A stretch of 64,000 bases of DNA from Saccopteryx bilineata. Taxonomy: Eukaryota > Chordata > Mammalia > Chiroptera > Emballonuridae. A model generated the notes under the pieces. The model ran no database searches, had not been told where the DNA came from, and saw only the letters and a program-made list of their open reading frames with translations. Where the stretch lies: positions 52,459,613-52,523,612 of the forward strand of contig NC_089496.1 in the NCBI RefSeq assembly GCF_036850765.1, given 5' to 3'. A program made the position numbers and the translations under genes. Positions 1 to 10,982 of the stretch are shown piece by piece (positions within the stretch are counted from its first letter, which is position 1; every line of letters begins with the position of its first letter).

Positions 1-1066
1 CATGGAAACGTATGCAATAGTGGGAGGCAGGAGAGGAAAATGAATAAGCCATTGAAAACTGAGCTAGCAATAAGTTAAGAAGGGTAAGCAGATAAAAATC
101 TAATTTGGTCAAAAATACTTCTGATAACAGCCTATTGGTTTTTAAGGATTGTAAATAAGATACATTTAAGAGCCTTAAAAAGATCTTGAAGATTAGGTGT
201 ATTTTTGCCTCCTTGCTTGGGAAGGAAAAACAAGGATAGGACAAAATAATGCTATATAGCTACACCATGAGAGGGGCGAGCCTCAGGTCTACATCTGCCT
301 CATTCGCTAACTTACCTTCTCACTGTGAGACCTCACTGCCTGCATCGTTCGCTCTATTTCCCCAGGACTAGCGGCTTGGAGAAATTTCCACTGGCTTGTG
401 TGTACTGCGTACTGATGTCCTGAGAGTTACTGTGAAATGTTTTATCCTTGAAGTGCTTCTAATGGAAAAAATAAACTGGGTTGAATGCCATGGGAATACT
501 AAGGGATATCTATCTTAATTATTGCTCTGCTCCTTTGGCTAGAAACAAGCAAGGTCTTTCTCATCCGAAATAAGTATGAAGCACCTGGTTCACATCAACA
601 AACAATGACCGAAACTTAAGCAAAATTAATGAGGCTCCCTATGTATCTAACCTATTACTCAGTGGCTCCAAGGTGTGACAAAATTTGAGTAAAATTTAAG
701 CTAATTTTCATTGATGACTCGAACAGCAATGTGCTTATTTTCCGTTCCCTTTTAACACCGTCAATCCAGACATGTTAGATGGCCTAGAGTTTCCACAATG
801 AATACATTTTACATTCAAAAACTTATTTTCGGTTTTACTTTAATAAAGGAACCCGCAGAACACCTGTGAGGTTACTAATAATAAATGTTGAGCAAAGGGA
901 TTACTCGAATTGATTCTTCTTGCATTCAACAAGATACGGCCAAATTATGTACTGAATAGATGGAAATAAATACCAGAGAGCACAGTTGTTGTGTATCAGT
1001 ATTTGAGAGGAAGAAATCTTTATTTTTAGCCTGAATGGCACCTATTGCACAGGGCACTTAACTTCC
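1..1066. other. AT-rich non-coding sequence, nothing recognised
   Basis: No open frame of note, no SINE head, no poly-A-tailed retroposon and no microsatellite was seen in this stretch. It looks like ordinary single-copy or highly decayed intergenic DNA. Confidence 0.5.
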
Positions 1067-1447
1067 GGGGAGTTTCCCCGGAAGCCGGGTAATTTAACAG
1101 AACGTTAGGACTTGGACCTGTGCAACAGAAACGAAGATGGTGCCCGGGCAGGAGCTTCTACTCTGACATGTGCACAGAGAGGCAGGCTCTAGCCTGGGAA
1201 GACCTGGGAAAAAATCAGATTGGAGGGGGGGGGTGTGACACCCTGGGGAGTCCTGAAAGGAGGCTGGTTAAGGGGAGGGTCCAACTCAGGCCAGGGAAGG
1301 AAAGTAAGGAACTAGATAGAGAATGATCCGGAATCTTGGGGCTGTCGCCGCCGTTAGAGCCTGCCCACCCTCTCTCTCTGTCCCCCAGGGTGTATTCATC
1401 TGCCCCGAGAAAATCTGGCCACTACATTTGAACCTCTCCACACGTGT
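1067..1447 (+). repeat. Copy 1 of a ~385-bp direct repeat (unclassified, possibly LTR-derived)
   Basis: The block runs from GGGGAGTTTCCCCGG to the end of AACCTCTCCACACGTGT and recurs in the same orientation at 2143-2528 with only scattered substitutions and small indels (G-run length, CT-run length). Its left edge holds a short inverted repeat (CTTCCGGGG / CCCCGGAAG). Similarity ends abruptly on both sides. An LTR-type or other dispersed repeat is plausible, but I recognise no family and see no clear TG...CA ends or target duplication. Short open frames inside it are the same frame in both copies and look incidental. Confidence 0.7.
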
Positions 1448-2142
1448 AACCATTTCATTAAATTCTCATGCTCTGTTCCTAGGACTAAGCTTCCAAGACG
1501 GTCTTTGGAGCCAGAGTAACAAGTAGCTAGGTAGCCTCATAATCAGGGAGCAAATAATAGCATCGAGAACCCTCACAAGGAAAACAAGATGTATGTTGTC
1601 TTTTGAAGGTAAATAAAATATTTATAATAGGCGGGGGGAAAAGGCAGGCTCATTTCAAATCTGTGTTCAAGAAGCCAGCATATCTTCTCTAATTTCCACA
1701 CGTTCAGTCATCTATGACTGCATCAGGCAAATGTTTATCTAGCACTGATATGTCTGGAACGACTCTGGGCTTCGGTGATGGAGCTGGAAACAGCAGGAAT
1801 CAGACAGAAATCTATGCACCGCTGGGGCACACCCCCACGAGAGGGTGGGCTAGGCGGGTCAACACAACATCAGAGGGTATAAAACGTGTTATACGGGGGA
1901 TGTTAACACAGGGGAGGAAGATAGGGAACGGGTGATGGTGTTAGTTAGCTAATTATTAATAAAGAAAGGGAGACGAGGGAGTGGGAAGAAGGAGTGAAAT
2001 ACTCAAGTTTCAGAAAGTCGCAGGACCGGCTTCAGGAGGATGTTGGCCCCTCCCATTGCTAGGGGTCTCACGTGTTCACGGGCGCACTGGCACACTCCGG
2101 GCGACCACTGTGTCCTCAGGACTTAGTCTCTGAGCCAGCTGG
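1448..2142. other. Spacer between the two repeat copies, with a weak L2-like remnant
   Basis: About 1710-1935 resembles the decayed 3' part of an L2 LINE on the plus strand. The sequence AGCACTGATATGTCTGGAAC...GGTGATGGAGCTGGAAACAG...AATC parallels the familiar 'last in the list of sizes, stored totals' region of L2, but divergence is high. The rest is featureless. Confidence 0.35.
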
Positions 2143-2528
2143 GGGGAGTTTCCCCGGAAGCCGGGTAATTTAGCAGAACATTTGGACTTGGACCTGTGCA
2201 ACAGAAACGAAGATGGTGCCCGGGCAAGACCTTCTACTCTGACATGTGCACAGAGAGGCAGGCTCTAGCCTGGGAAGACCTGGGAAAAAATCAGATTGGA
2301 CAAGGGGGGGGGTGTGACACCCTGGGGAGTCCTGAAAGGAGGCTGGTTAAGGGGAGGGTCCAATTCAGGCCAGGGAAGGAAAGTAAGGAACTAGATGGAG
2401 AATGATCCGGAATCTTGGGGCTGTTGCCGCCGTTAGAGCCTGCCCACCCTCTCTCTCTCTGTCCCCCAGGGTGTATTCATCTGCCCCGAGAAAATCTTGC
2501 CACTACGTTTGAACCTCTCCACATGTGT
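2143..2528 (+). repeat. Copy 2 of the ~385-bp direct repeat
   Basis: Near-identical to 1067-1447, roughly 1.08 kb downstream and in the same orientation. The sequence after this copy (2529-2800) does not match what follows copy 1, apart from perhaps the first few bases. The duplication is therefore either two independent insertions of one dispersed element or a rearranged local duplication. Confidence 0.7.
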
Positions 2529-3084
2529 TCCTTTGCAATGACTTCCTTTCGGACACCACAACGGGACTCATTCGGCCAGCAACAAAGGGAAATGGGAAAT
2601 GTCGCCTTGTACACAGAGCTACCTGGAGGTGGCTCTGGCCAAGGAAAGGGGCCTGGGAGCCCTTGATCTCTTGGGATGACTGCCATAAACGACAGTAAAC
2701 AACACACGGACATCTGGTGACCATCTTCGTTCTCATGGTCCCCCGGTGAGTGGTCCTGAAGGAGCTGTGAGACCGGACCGAACCGGACCGGACCATGGGC
2801 TGGTGGCCATGCAGAGCTGTGCAGAAGTCTCAGCCCCTCCTCATCTCACCCCAGCTGATGCGAGCGCCCAGAGAGGTGCGGTCACTTCTGTGTGGTTGCA
2901 CAACACTTAATGTAATACTTGGATAGATAGAAAAAAAGGTAAAAAAAAAAAAAAAAGCATACTTAAAGTTATGTAAATGGATACAATATTTGAAGAGAAA
3001 AGGGAGACACTTAGAAATGGAACTATTGAGAACCTGGTCACTGTCTTCTCCAGAATCACACCACACTGCCGAAGATTATTCTTT
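2529..3084. other. Flank of copy 2; short CGGAC-rich tandem and an A-run
   Basis: At 2770-2796 the pentamer-like motif GACCGGACCGAACCGGACC repeats about four times. An interrupted A-run lies near 2931-2956. The segment 2529-2890 is moderately GC-rich and could continue the repeat unit of copy 2 or be internal sequence of a retroelement, but I cannot name it. Confidence 0.4.
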
Positions 3085-3090
3085 TATCCA

Positions 3091-3319
3091 TAGATTTTGG
3101 TTTTTAATTTTAATTTTAATTTTTGTATTGCTTGATTTTAGAGAGACAGAGAAAGAAGGTGGGGGAGAGAGAGAGAGAGAGAGAGAAGCATTCATTTGTT
3201 GTTCCACTTAGTTGTGCATTTGTGGGTCATTTCCCGTATGTGCCCTGACCCAGGATGGAACCTGCAACCTCAGCATTTCGAGATGTTGCTGTAACCAACT
3301 GAGCTAACCAGCCAGGGCC
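3091..3319 (-). mobile_element. Short bat tRNA-derived SINE (VES-like)
   Basis: On the minus strand the element begins GGCCCTGGCTGGTTAGCTCAG (A-box-like) and carries a B-box-like GCAGGTTCCATCC. It runs through a body with AAGTGGAACAACAAATGAATG and then CT-rich sequence, and ends in an A/T-rich tail. TATCCA at 3085-3090 and 3320-3325 could be a short target duplication. The body differs from the two longer SINE families in this window and resembles VES-type bat SINEs as I remember them. Confidence 0.85.
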
Positions 3320-5095
3320 TATCCAAACATTTTTGAACAGTTATAAAAATCATTCATCCTCATTTTAGTGTTAAATCCATAATTTAAAATCTGATTAGCA
3401 AAACCTTGACCTTCTTTATGTTTAAAAAAAAAAAAGCATGGAAGAATGTGCTTCTTCAGATGGGAGAGTTCAGAATTCAACACACATAAATGAAGCAAGC
3501 AGCATCTTTGATTCAAAGAATGAAAAATGACCAATGGCAGAAAAGGGAAATTGAAAAAGAGTGACTTGAAGTAACAGCAATGTAACTAAAAATCTCATGG
3601 CGTGCATTTGGGGAGCAGTTTTTGTTCTGTTTTGTTTTTTGAAGGTAATGCAGTTTTGAAATAACAAAGAAATGAGAGCCCAATGCAATTCTTTTCAACT
3701 CTGGCTCTGAGCTGCACGCTATTTTGAAAGTGGAAAAGTTACATTTTCATACTAGATGAGAAAAACATGAATTAGCGGATCTGATTGAACTACCCTGGAG
3801 ATGTTAACACAGAAGTAGGAACCGATACATCACTCTTCAAAAGGATACCAAGCAAAGCCCTCTCACCGATGGACGTGTATTTGGAAAATGAATCATGCAC
3901 CAAGCAGCTGAACACCAGCAGGAGAAATACAAACCGGGTGAAATTTAATTGATTATCCCGATATCGCTATGACAAGCACGGCAATGGCTTTTCATTACAA
4001 TGTATAAAAGAGCTACAAAGGTTACAGACAGTTCGTGGCTTTAATGGGCCTTCATTACCCTCTTTCTTCACCTTCTGGGCTGCTTCTTTTATATTTTAAA
4101 CTATATTCATTTAGCATGCAGGCAAAAGGAACGTCGGGGGACTCTCTTGAACCTGCCACCAGTGATTTATTGAGCTCATTTTCTATTCATTTGTTTATAG
4201 ATCAAACACAGAAAGAAAGGCTCAACAATATTGAACATATTTAATAAAAAGCACACACACCCAGTATTTAAACTTTGCGTTGTGCTAGGTTAGACATTTT
4301 GGACGAAAGACAATAATTACACATAGGCAATTGCTTTGATGTCGCCTGTGAAATCAATACGGCTACTTAGTACGAGGGAGGTATTTATGCACGGTTAGCG
4401 TTGGCACTCTTTCCAGAGTATGACATTTCAGGTAAATGTGATTCCCTGCAGACATGAGGAAACAGATAAATGAACTTCGTATTGGCAGCCTCCTCCTCAC
4501 TTGCCGGCCTTTATAAATGGGATGTCATCAATCTTCCATTCGCTACAACAGCCGTCTCCAAATTGGTTGACTGTGCGCCCCATTAGGAAAAAGTTTTTAC
4601 TCTGGCTATTCCACTTTATTACATATTTATAAACAATAAAGTGCAGTGCTCTCTGTGTATGATACACAAATTTCCAGAAGTAGGACTTTGAAACGAACGA
4701 ATGTGAAAAACAATGGCAAAGAAAGCCGCAACATTTCCATTCTGTACTTTGGGGATCACCTCTCTCAATCCCTGAGGTCTGCATGTATCATTTTGGACAA
4801 TCTGTGAGACACACAGCAAATAAGTAATGGAATAAGTCTCTACAGAATGTAGCAAACTACGAGTGCTTTCTGGAGAGTGTTCCGTAGAATCTGAAGGTTT
4901 TCATTAACTGCTCTTCATGCTTCCTGCACACCAGGAATCTTGGTATCGTTTCCAGCTAATACAACACTTATTGACCAGTTACAAAAGCCAATGTTTCATT
5001 CATAGCTGGTATTCCAGAGTGAAAAGATTGATCAATGGTCCCGCATAATGATGGGATATTCTATACAGGTTAGCTTATTTTTTATTATACCGGAC
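3320..5095. other. Single-copy non-coding interval
   Basis: No transposon was recognised here. 4490-4780 is low in obvious decay. It has runs such as GCGCCCCATTAGG, TTTATAAACAATAAAG and AACAATGGCAAAG, the last a SOX-like site, and could be a conserved non-coding element. That is only an impression without a cross-species alignment. Confidence 0.35.
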
Positions 5096-5120
5096 TTTTT
5101 TTTTTTTTTTTTTTTTTTTT
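5096..5120. repeat. T25 homopolymer
   Basis: An uninterrupted run of 25 T. It could be the reversed tail of a very short retroposed fragment, but no recognisable body follows within 300 bp, so I leave it as a homopolymer. Confidence 0.9.
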
Positions 5121-6142
5121 AGTGGAATGATTGGTCTCTCCAATCTAAAAGTGAGCAAAGGTTCTATGACCAAGCTGGACTTCCTGGTTCTCGTGTATTT
5201 AATATTCGTACGTGGAAATAAGTGTCTAAGTTTTACCATTCATGTGATTTTACTGTTGGCTTCAGCTGTCACAGTTTGTTTAATGTACAAAAGTGTTCCA
5301 GGTAGCAGTGGTCAACCATACCTGTCTACGCTTAGTAATGAGAACAAAAAGTAATGCTCTACAGTTGAAGTACTGCAGAAGTACATCGGCCCAGAAATAA
5401 ATTAAAATCCAACTTCATCGAAATCAGAACGAGCCAAACAGCGGCTTTAGCAGGTAGTGGCGGGTGCATCAGAACCTCCCTTCACTTTGCGTTCCTAACC
5501 AGTGGTGGCGTGATGGGAGCGTGTGCCATCTGGAATATTCCCTCATTTTAAATGCAGTGTCCCATGGCAGGGTTTCACGGTAATAGAGCTGCTTTTTCAT
5601 GATAAAAGTAGATCGATGAGTCAGCACAGATCATACGTCTTTGTACAGAGGCCAGGTTCTGTCTGGTGAGTGCGTTTGCTAGGCTATTACAAGGTCTACA
5701 TGATTACTGAAATATTCAGTTTAACTAGGCAAAGTGAAATATTCTAGCCAAAGAGAACCACTGATTGAAAACTGCATTTCGACACCTACCATGCCAAGCT
5801 AAGCAGAAAAAGGAGGGAGCCCACTGTATTATATGGCAATAGGTAACTGGGCTCCCAAAAGTTCACTGGTGACCAGAGGGTGCTCCTTCGTGCAACTTCT
5901 TAGAGGCCCCTGTACAGAGAAATGACGCATTGCATGAACACAAATACATGTGAGAAGGAATTTTATACCTCTGGGGGCATTATGAAAATCAAAGACGCGA
6001 CGATTTTAGGATGTAAACAAGACGGGGTTATGATATTATGTGGCCTGTTATTCTCTTTAGGGAATGCCTTGAATTTAGACGTTAAAGGTCAGTGGAAACA
6101 TCAATTTAATTCAATATGTTGTTGTTGGGTTTTTTTTTTTAA
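5121..6142. other. Non-coding interval, nothing recognised
   Basis: Contains only short chance open frames and no repeat signature that I can name. Confidence 0.45.
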
Positions 6143-6235
6143 TAGATGAGGAATCTGGGGGCGGAGAAGTGAGATGTCTGACTCAAGGTCACAAAAGAAG
6201 AGAGGACAAAAAAACCAAGACCAAACCCGGGCATC
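6143..6235 (-). repeat. MIR fragment
   Basis: GATGAGGAATCTGGGG, then GACTCAAGGTCACA, then AACCCGGGCA follow the order of the reverse complement of the MIR core (gauge: 'gatgaggaaactgag...caaggtcacacag...aacccagg'). It is old and decayed. Confidence 0.6.
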
Positions 6236-6489
6236 CCCACCCTTAGTCTAAAATGTTATTTCCTTTATCCGAAGGATAATACATTTCCTAGACTATGGAA
6301 TGATATTATTTTATAACTTATAAGCAAATTTTATTTCTTTTAACAATAAAAAGCCACTTTAGGTTCACCTTGGGAAACAAGTTTAATTTTTACAAGAAAA
6401 AAAATGTGCTTTAATGATAGAATAATAAAAATAATTTCTTTCTCATTATCCTTTCTTGAGGGTAGTTCCAAATTGTTTGCATCAGCAGA

Positions 6490-6645
6490 ATGACTATGTA
6501 TAATATATAATGAGATATATAAAAATAAAATAAAAATATAGAAGTAAAAAATATAAAAATAAATGTATATATTTATATACATTAAAATATATTTTATATA
6601 AACAAGTATATATATATGTGTACATATATCTATATAGAAAACTGA
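6490..6645. repeat. AT-rich low-complexity tract
   Basis: Imperfect TA, TAAAA and TATG repeats, with a short TATATATATATG run near 6608. It yields spurious tyrosine/isoleucine-rich open frames on the minus strand. Confidence 0.85.
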
Positions 6646-8566
6646 TAAAATAGTAGATTCTCCTTAGGAGCAGCAAGAATCTCACACCGTTTCAAATGAA
6701 GCAATCCTGAGAGATCTTCTCTGTATTACAAATTATATTTTACATTTTTATGATTGTGGTTCTGGTTGCATTCTTGCCAAAAATAGGTTAAATAAGGCAT
6801 CTTTAGCAGGTTCATAAATCTCTTCTATGCACAGCAATTTTGAAGAAACAAGAACGAACAGTCCTGTAAAGTTTGTTTCCCTGGGATATTTCGTTTGATA
6901 CAATTCTATTGTAACGTCTACATTGATGGCTTCCTTCTATTCTAGAGAAATTCACGGCTTCCTTGTGGGACAGTCACCTGCCCTGTTATGGTCCTGCCTG
7001 TGAAGTACACTGTGTCAGCTGGAAACCTTCCCCAGAAAAGAGAGAAGAAAACATTGCATACATAATAGTATGTGTCACAGGGATTCTATCAGGGAAAAAA
7101 GAATTGTTTGTAAAGAAATCTAGGTAGTTCAAAAGGAAGACACCACTCACTACCTTACTCCAAAGACAAAAGTTTCCAACTGATGAACAAAGACCATAAA
7201 CCACCCTTCACCATGTTTGCCTGCTAAAAACAAACAAAGGATACAAAACAATTTTTAGATAACATTATCAATGAAAGCACCATCTCCTCCCATGGAAAAT
7301 GAACATAACAGGAAAGCGCTGTGCAGAAGAGTCGGATCCCACGCGGACACCCGCCCCGGACGGCCTCAATCCATTCTGCATGGCCTCTCAGCATTCAATG
7401 CGCAGAACATTCCCATTTGCTGGCCCGGTGCTTTTCAATTACATCCCCGCTCCTGGCCGGAAACTCAAGGTGCCCAGAGTGACAGGCAGAGTGAGATGGG
7501 CAAGCCTCTCATCGTCCCGCTCTCCTTCCCTCACCTGCCAGGCCGAGTGCCCTTCCCCCTTTCCGACAAGATTTTATGCTCGGAAGAGATTATGGCGTAT
7601 ATAGTCTCGGAGTTTCCTCAAAAATGTCTCAGCTCCTAGAATCACTCTCCATTTTAGACATAGTGCACATTGCTTTCCCCTAAGTGACTAACAGAAGGAC
7701 TATCGTTAGTCTGTTTGTCTGCAGTTTCCACCGAACACGATCAGTACTAGGAAAATGGTATGTCGCCGAATGACTCCCACACTCCCTATAACACCAGCGT
7801 CAACAGCAATACCCTGAATTCAGAGGACCCAGACTTTCCAGAACTGATGAAATGAGTTAGATATGCCACTTGGTCAGTCATCTTGTTGATTGGTGTTGAC
7901 TTGTAACAATTGAATAGGTATTTTCACATTTGACCTTTTTAATCAATGGACATCTAGTTTCTGGTCATGAATACTTTTCCCTGGAGAAAGGAAAATTTAT
8001 GGTACATAAAATAGTATTACCATCAAAGATCCATACAGAACTTCTCACTGCACAAACCCATGTTTTCAATTATTTGTGTATTTAGTTTTATGGGGGAAAG
8101 TAAGTATCGCTCTTTGCATAGCCCATCGTAACTAGGAAAATCGGAAGATCTTACTGATTCGTGTCTTCCCTTCGGTCACTTGGCGCTAATAGCAACAAAT
8201 GAAAGGATTTAAGTTTTGTGAAGCTTTTACTGTCTTACTTGGATATAGCAATGCTAGCTTGGTTTTTGAAATAGGATTCTCAAGTTACTTTTCTTGCTTA
8301 GAGAAGATTTAGAATTCAATCTTAACACAGGATATTTGTTTTTATTTCTCTGAGGGTCTTTGCAAGGATCCCATCTAATAAATCAAAACTCATTACATCA
8401 GAAATTTGGGGACCGTGCTTCCTCTCTAAACAAGTTCATAAAAACCACAGACTACCTGTTCTGGAGTGAAATACTTTATAGCAAATATGACCAGGATTTT
8501 TGGGTTATAGCTTTTTCTTGCTTTATACTCACTTCTCACTCTTATGGCCCTATGAGTAATCTTGAA

Positions 8567-8567
<1 letters not shown>
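6646..8567. other. Single-copy interval with a GC-richer island at 7300-7625
   Basis: No mobile element was recognised. 7300-7625 stands out as GC-richer with several CpGs and two overlapping open frames (122 and 101 codons), neither with recognisable protein motifs. It might be a conserved regulatory element or a decayed exon. Codon-level support is absent. Confidence 0.4.
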
Positions 8568-8604
<37 letters not shown>

Positions 8605-8605
8605 A
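8568..8605. repeat. (CT)n microsatellite
   Basis: A CT run ending in CTCTCTCTTTTTTA, which was also used as the insertion site of the SINE that follows. Confidence 0.9.
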
Positions 8606-9012
8606 TTTTTTTATTTTTATTTTATTTTTTTCATTTTTCTGAAGCTGGAAACAGGGAGAGACAGTCAGACAGACTCCCGCATGCGCCCGACCGGGATTCA
8701 CCCGGCACGCCCACCAGGGGCGACGCTCTGCCCACCAGGGGGCGATGCTCTGCCCATCCTGGGTGTCGCCATGTTGCGACCAGAGCCACTCTAGCGCCTG
8801 GGGCAGAGGCCACAGAGCCATCCCCAGCACCCGGGCCATTTTTGCTCCAATGGAGCCTCGGCTGCGGGAGGGGAAGAGAGAGACAGAGAGGAAAGTGCGG
8901 CGGAGGGGTGGAGAAGCAAATGGGCGCTTCTCCTGTGTGCCCTGGCCGGGAATCGAACCCGGGTCCTCCGCACGCTAGGCCGATGCTCTACCGCTGAGCC
9001 AACCGGCCAGGG
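8606..9012 (-). mobile_element. Long bat tRNA-SINE (type A)
   Basis: Read on the minus strand: tRNA-like head with A box GGCTCAGCGGTAGAGC and B box GGGTTCGATTCCC, then the body with CAAAAATGGCCCGG and CGCATGCGGGAGTCTGTC, then an A-rich tail. A 14-bp target duplication CTCTCTCTTTTTTA lies at 8592-8605 and 9013-9026. The head resembles a tRNA-Ala(AGC) gene (CCTAGCGTGC arm). Plus-strand bases 8732-8743 match the CTCF core. Confidence 0.97.
8732..8743 (+). promoter_or_regulatory. CTCF-core match inside type A SINE
   Basis: CCACCAGGGGGC fits the degenerate CTCF core CCASYAGRKGGC exactly. A second, imperfect copy one G shorter lies about 20 bp upstream. Binding is not shown by sequence alone. Confidence 0.5.
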
Positions 9013-9026
9013 CTCTCTCTTTTTTA

Positions 9027-9769
9027 AATCAAAAAGTGTTCTCTGACCTTCAGTGGGATTTGGGAGGTCCTCTACTCAGTACAGGATTTGGGAGGTTATG
9101 GCTGCGCCTTTGGAATCAAAGGTAGAAGTTAACCCCCCCCCCCCCAGGCATTTGTAAAAGATTTTTTTTTTCTTTACTGAAATGCATAATTGCTTTGTGA
9201 ACTTTCTAACTTAATTTGCTCTGAAAACATGCTACAATATGTATTTCTTAGGATTCCCTTTGAGGCTCTGTGACAGCTCAACTTTAAAGAGGCTGTTCAA
9301 GTCTCCGTCCGCTTAGGCATGGGACCTAGGATACGCAATACCTCCCACAGCGAGAGGCACTGAAGCAGCAGGGAGCCACCGTCATCAGGCTTGTTGCAGT
9401 GGTTCCAAAGCACCTGGAGGTTTGAACACTTCAGGGAGGCTGAGAATTCTAATGTCATTGGCAGTAGGACTGACATAAGCCATCTATTTGGTAATCATTG
9501 CTCGAAAACACTGTATTTGTCTTATTCATAAAATATGTCAATCCAGAATGATGTACTCATGAATTCTCCCTGGTAGCTGTTCCAGTCTATAATACATATA
9601 GACTTATCTTTTTATAACCATTCAGCATGTAAGCTTTTAAAATGGCTGTTAATTAAAGAGCTTCTTGAATTTATGAGAAGATGGAGAAACATGTCAACAT
9701 CTCAAAGCACATCTTTTTTTTTTTTTTTTTTTTGCTTTGCCAATTCTTTGAATTATGGATCAGTTGTTT
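9027..9769. other. Non-coding interval with C13 and T-runs
   Basis: A run of 13 C sits at 9133-9145 and a T-run at 9713-9733. Nothing else was recognised. Confidence 0.5.
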
Positions 9770-9781
9770 GGCAAGTATTTT

Positions 9782-10142
9782 CTTTTTTTTTTAATTAATT
9801 AATTTTTTTTTAATTTTTACAGGGACAGAGACAGAGAGTCAGAGAGAGGGATAGACAGGGACAGACAGACAGGAATGGAGAAAGATGAGAAGCACCAATC
9901 ATCAGTTTTTTCATTGCGAGACCTTTGTTGTTCATTGATTGCTTTTTCATATGTGCCTTGACCGTGAGCCTTCAGCAGACCGAGTAACCCCTTGCTCAAG
10001 CCAGCGACCTTGAATCCAAGTTGGTGAGCTTTTGCTCAAACCAGATGAGCCCACGCTCAAGCTGGTGACCTCGGGGTCTCAAACCTGGGTCTTCTGTATC
10101 CCAGTCCGATGCTCTATCCACTGCGCCAGCGCCTGGTCAGAC
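9782..10142 (-). mobile_element. Bat tRNA-SINE (type B)
   Basis: On the minus strand the head reads CTGACCAGGCGCTGGCGCAG, then GATAGAGCATCGGACTGGGA. The body has the family marker CAATCAATGAACAACAAAGG, and the tail is rich in CTGTCTGTC and CTCTGACTCTC. The target duplication GGCAAGTATTTT occurs at 9770-9781 and 10143-10154, so both ends are fixed. This copy is somewhat diverged from the others. Confidence 0.96.
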
Positions 10143-10154
10143 GGCAAGTATTTT

Positions 10155-10936
10155 TTTACATCATAAAATTTTGTTTTGTTATTTGGAAGCTAAAAACTCT
10201 CACTCAATCTTGGCTAATGTAGGATGCCATATAACTCACTTATTCAGTAAAACTAACAATTTTGAAATATTTATAAGAATTGTGCCAAGGTCCTGACAGA
10301 ATGATTTTGCTCAAAACTTTCAGCTTTTATTTGTGTTGTGGTCTCCTACAAGATTTCTGCAGCAGATGGAGTTTTAAAATCATTATTATTGATTTCCCAA
10401 TCTTCCTTCATATTTATGTGCTAACAAAAATTATTTCTGGCTAATGAAAACGAAAAGCTTAACACCTAAGTTACAAGACTAGATGAAATCTTTCCACGTC
10501 CCCAGCTTAGACGTCTCCAGTCTCCTGAACTTCATTTATGCCTTGCCTTCTCTAATTAAAACACTCAGCTTCATGACAGAACACAAAACATGAAACGGTT
10601 TCAGGTCATTAAAAAAAAAATACCACAAGGTTATTGAATTAATTGTATGGTATGAATTTATAAAATGCCACTCAAGGCAACAAAAATTGAGGAATGATTC
10701 TAGTCTGCGATGGAATTTTTTTCAAACAGCTCCCATTTGTTCATGAAAAATGAAGCACTAAGGTGATCCCTCAATTCTATACTCTGGTGTTAATTTTTTT
10801 TTTGGCTCTTGATTTAGGAAATAGTTAGATTCTTCCCCTTGGCCGCCTCAATACATATTTTTATTTCAGTAAAACTGAGATGTTTTCGTAGTGAAATTTT
10901 TTATTTATTTTGTTCTTTCTTTCCACTTGTCTTGCA
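10155..10936. other. Non-coding interval, nothing recognised
   Basis: AT-rich, with only short homopolymers. Confidence 0.5.
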
Positions 10937-10982
10937 ACACACACACACACGCGCGCGCGCGCGCACACACACACACACACAC
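10937..10982. repeat. (AC)7(GC)7(AC)9 compound microsatellite
   Basis: Alternating purine-pyrimidine throughout: AC dinucleotides, then an uninterrupted GC core at 10951-10964, then AC again. This is a sequence class with high Z-DNA propensity. Confidence 0.95.

Noticed and set aside
1067..2528. Complete endogenous retrovirus with two LTRs
   Set aside because: Only ~700 bp separates the copies. It holds no gag, pro, pol or env-like frame and partly resembles L2, and there are no clear LTR ends.
5869..5886. CTCF-like site GACCAGAGGGTGCTCC
   Set aside because: It breaks the core at two positions (AGAGGGTGC instead of SYAGRKGGC), too weak to list.
8930..9012. tRNA gene (A and B boxes, cloverleaf-like head; same at every type A/B SINE)
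   Set aside because: The tRNA-like part is always joined to the same SINE body and A-rich tail with target duplications, and stems are mismatched. These are SINE heads, not tRNA genes.
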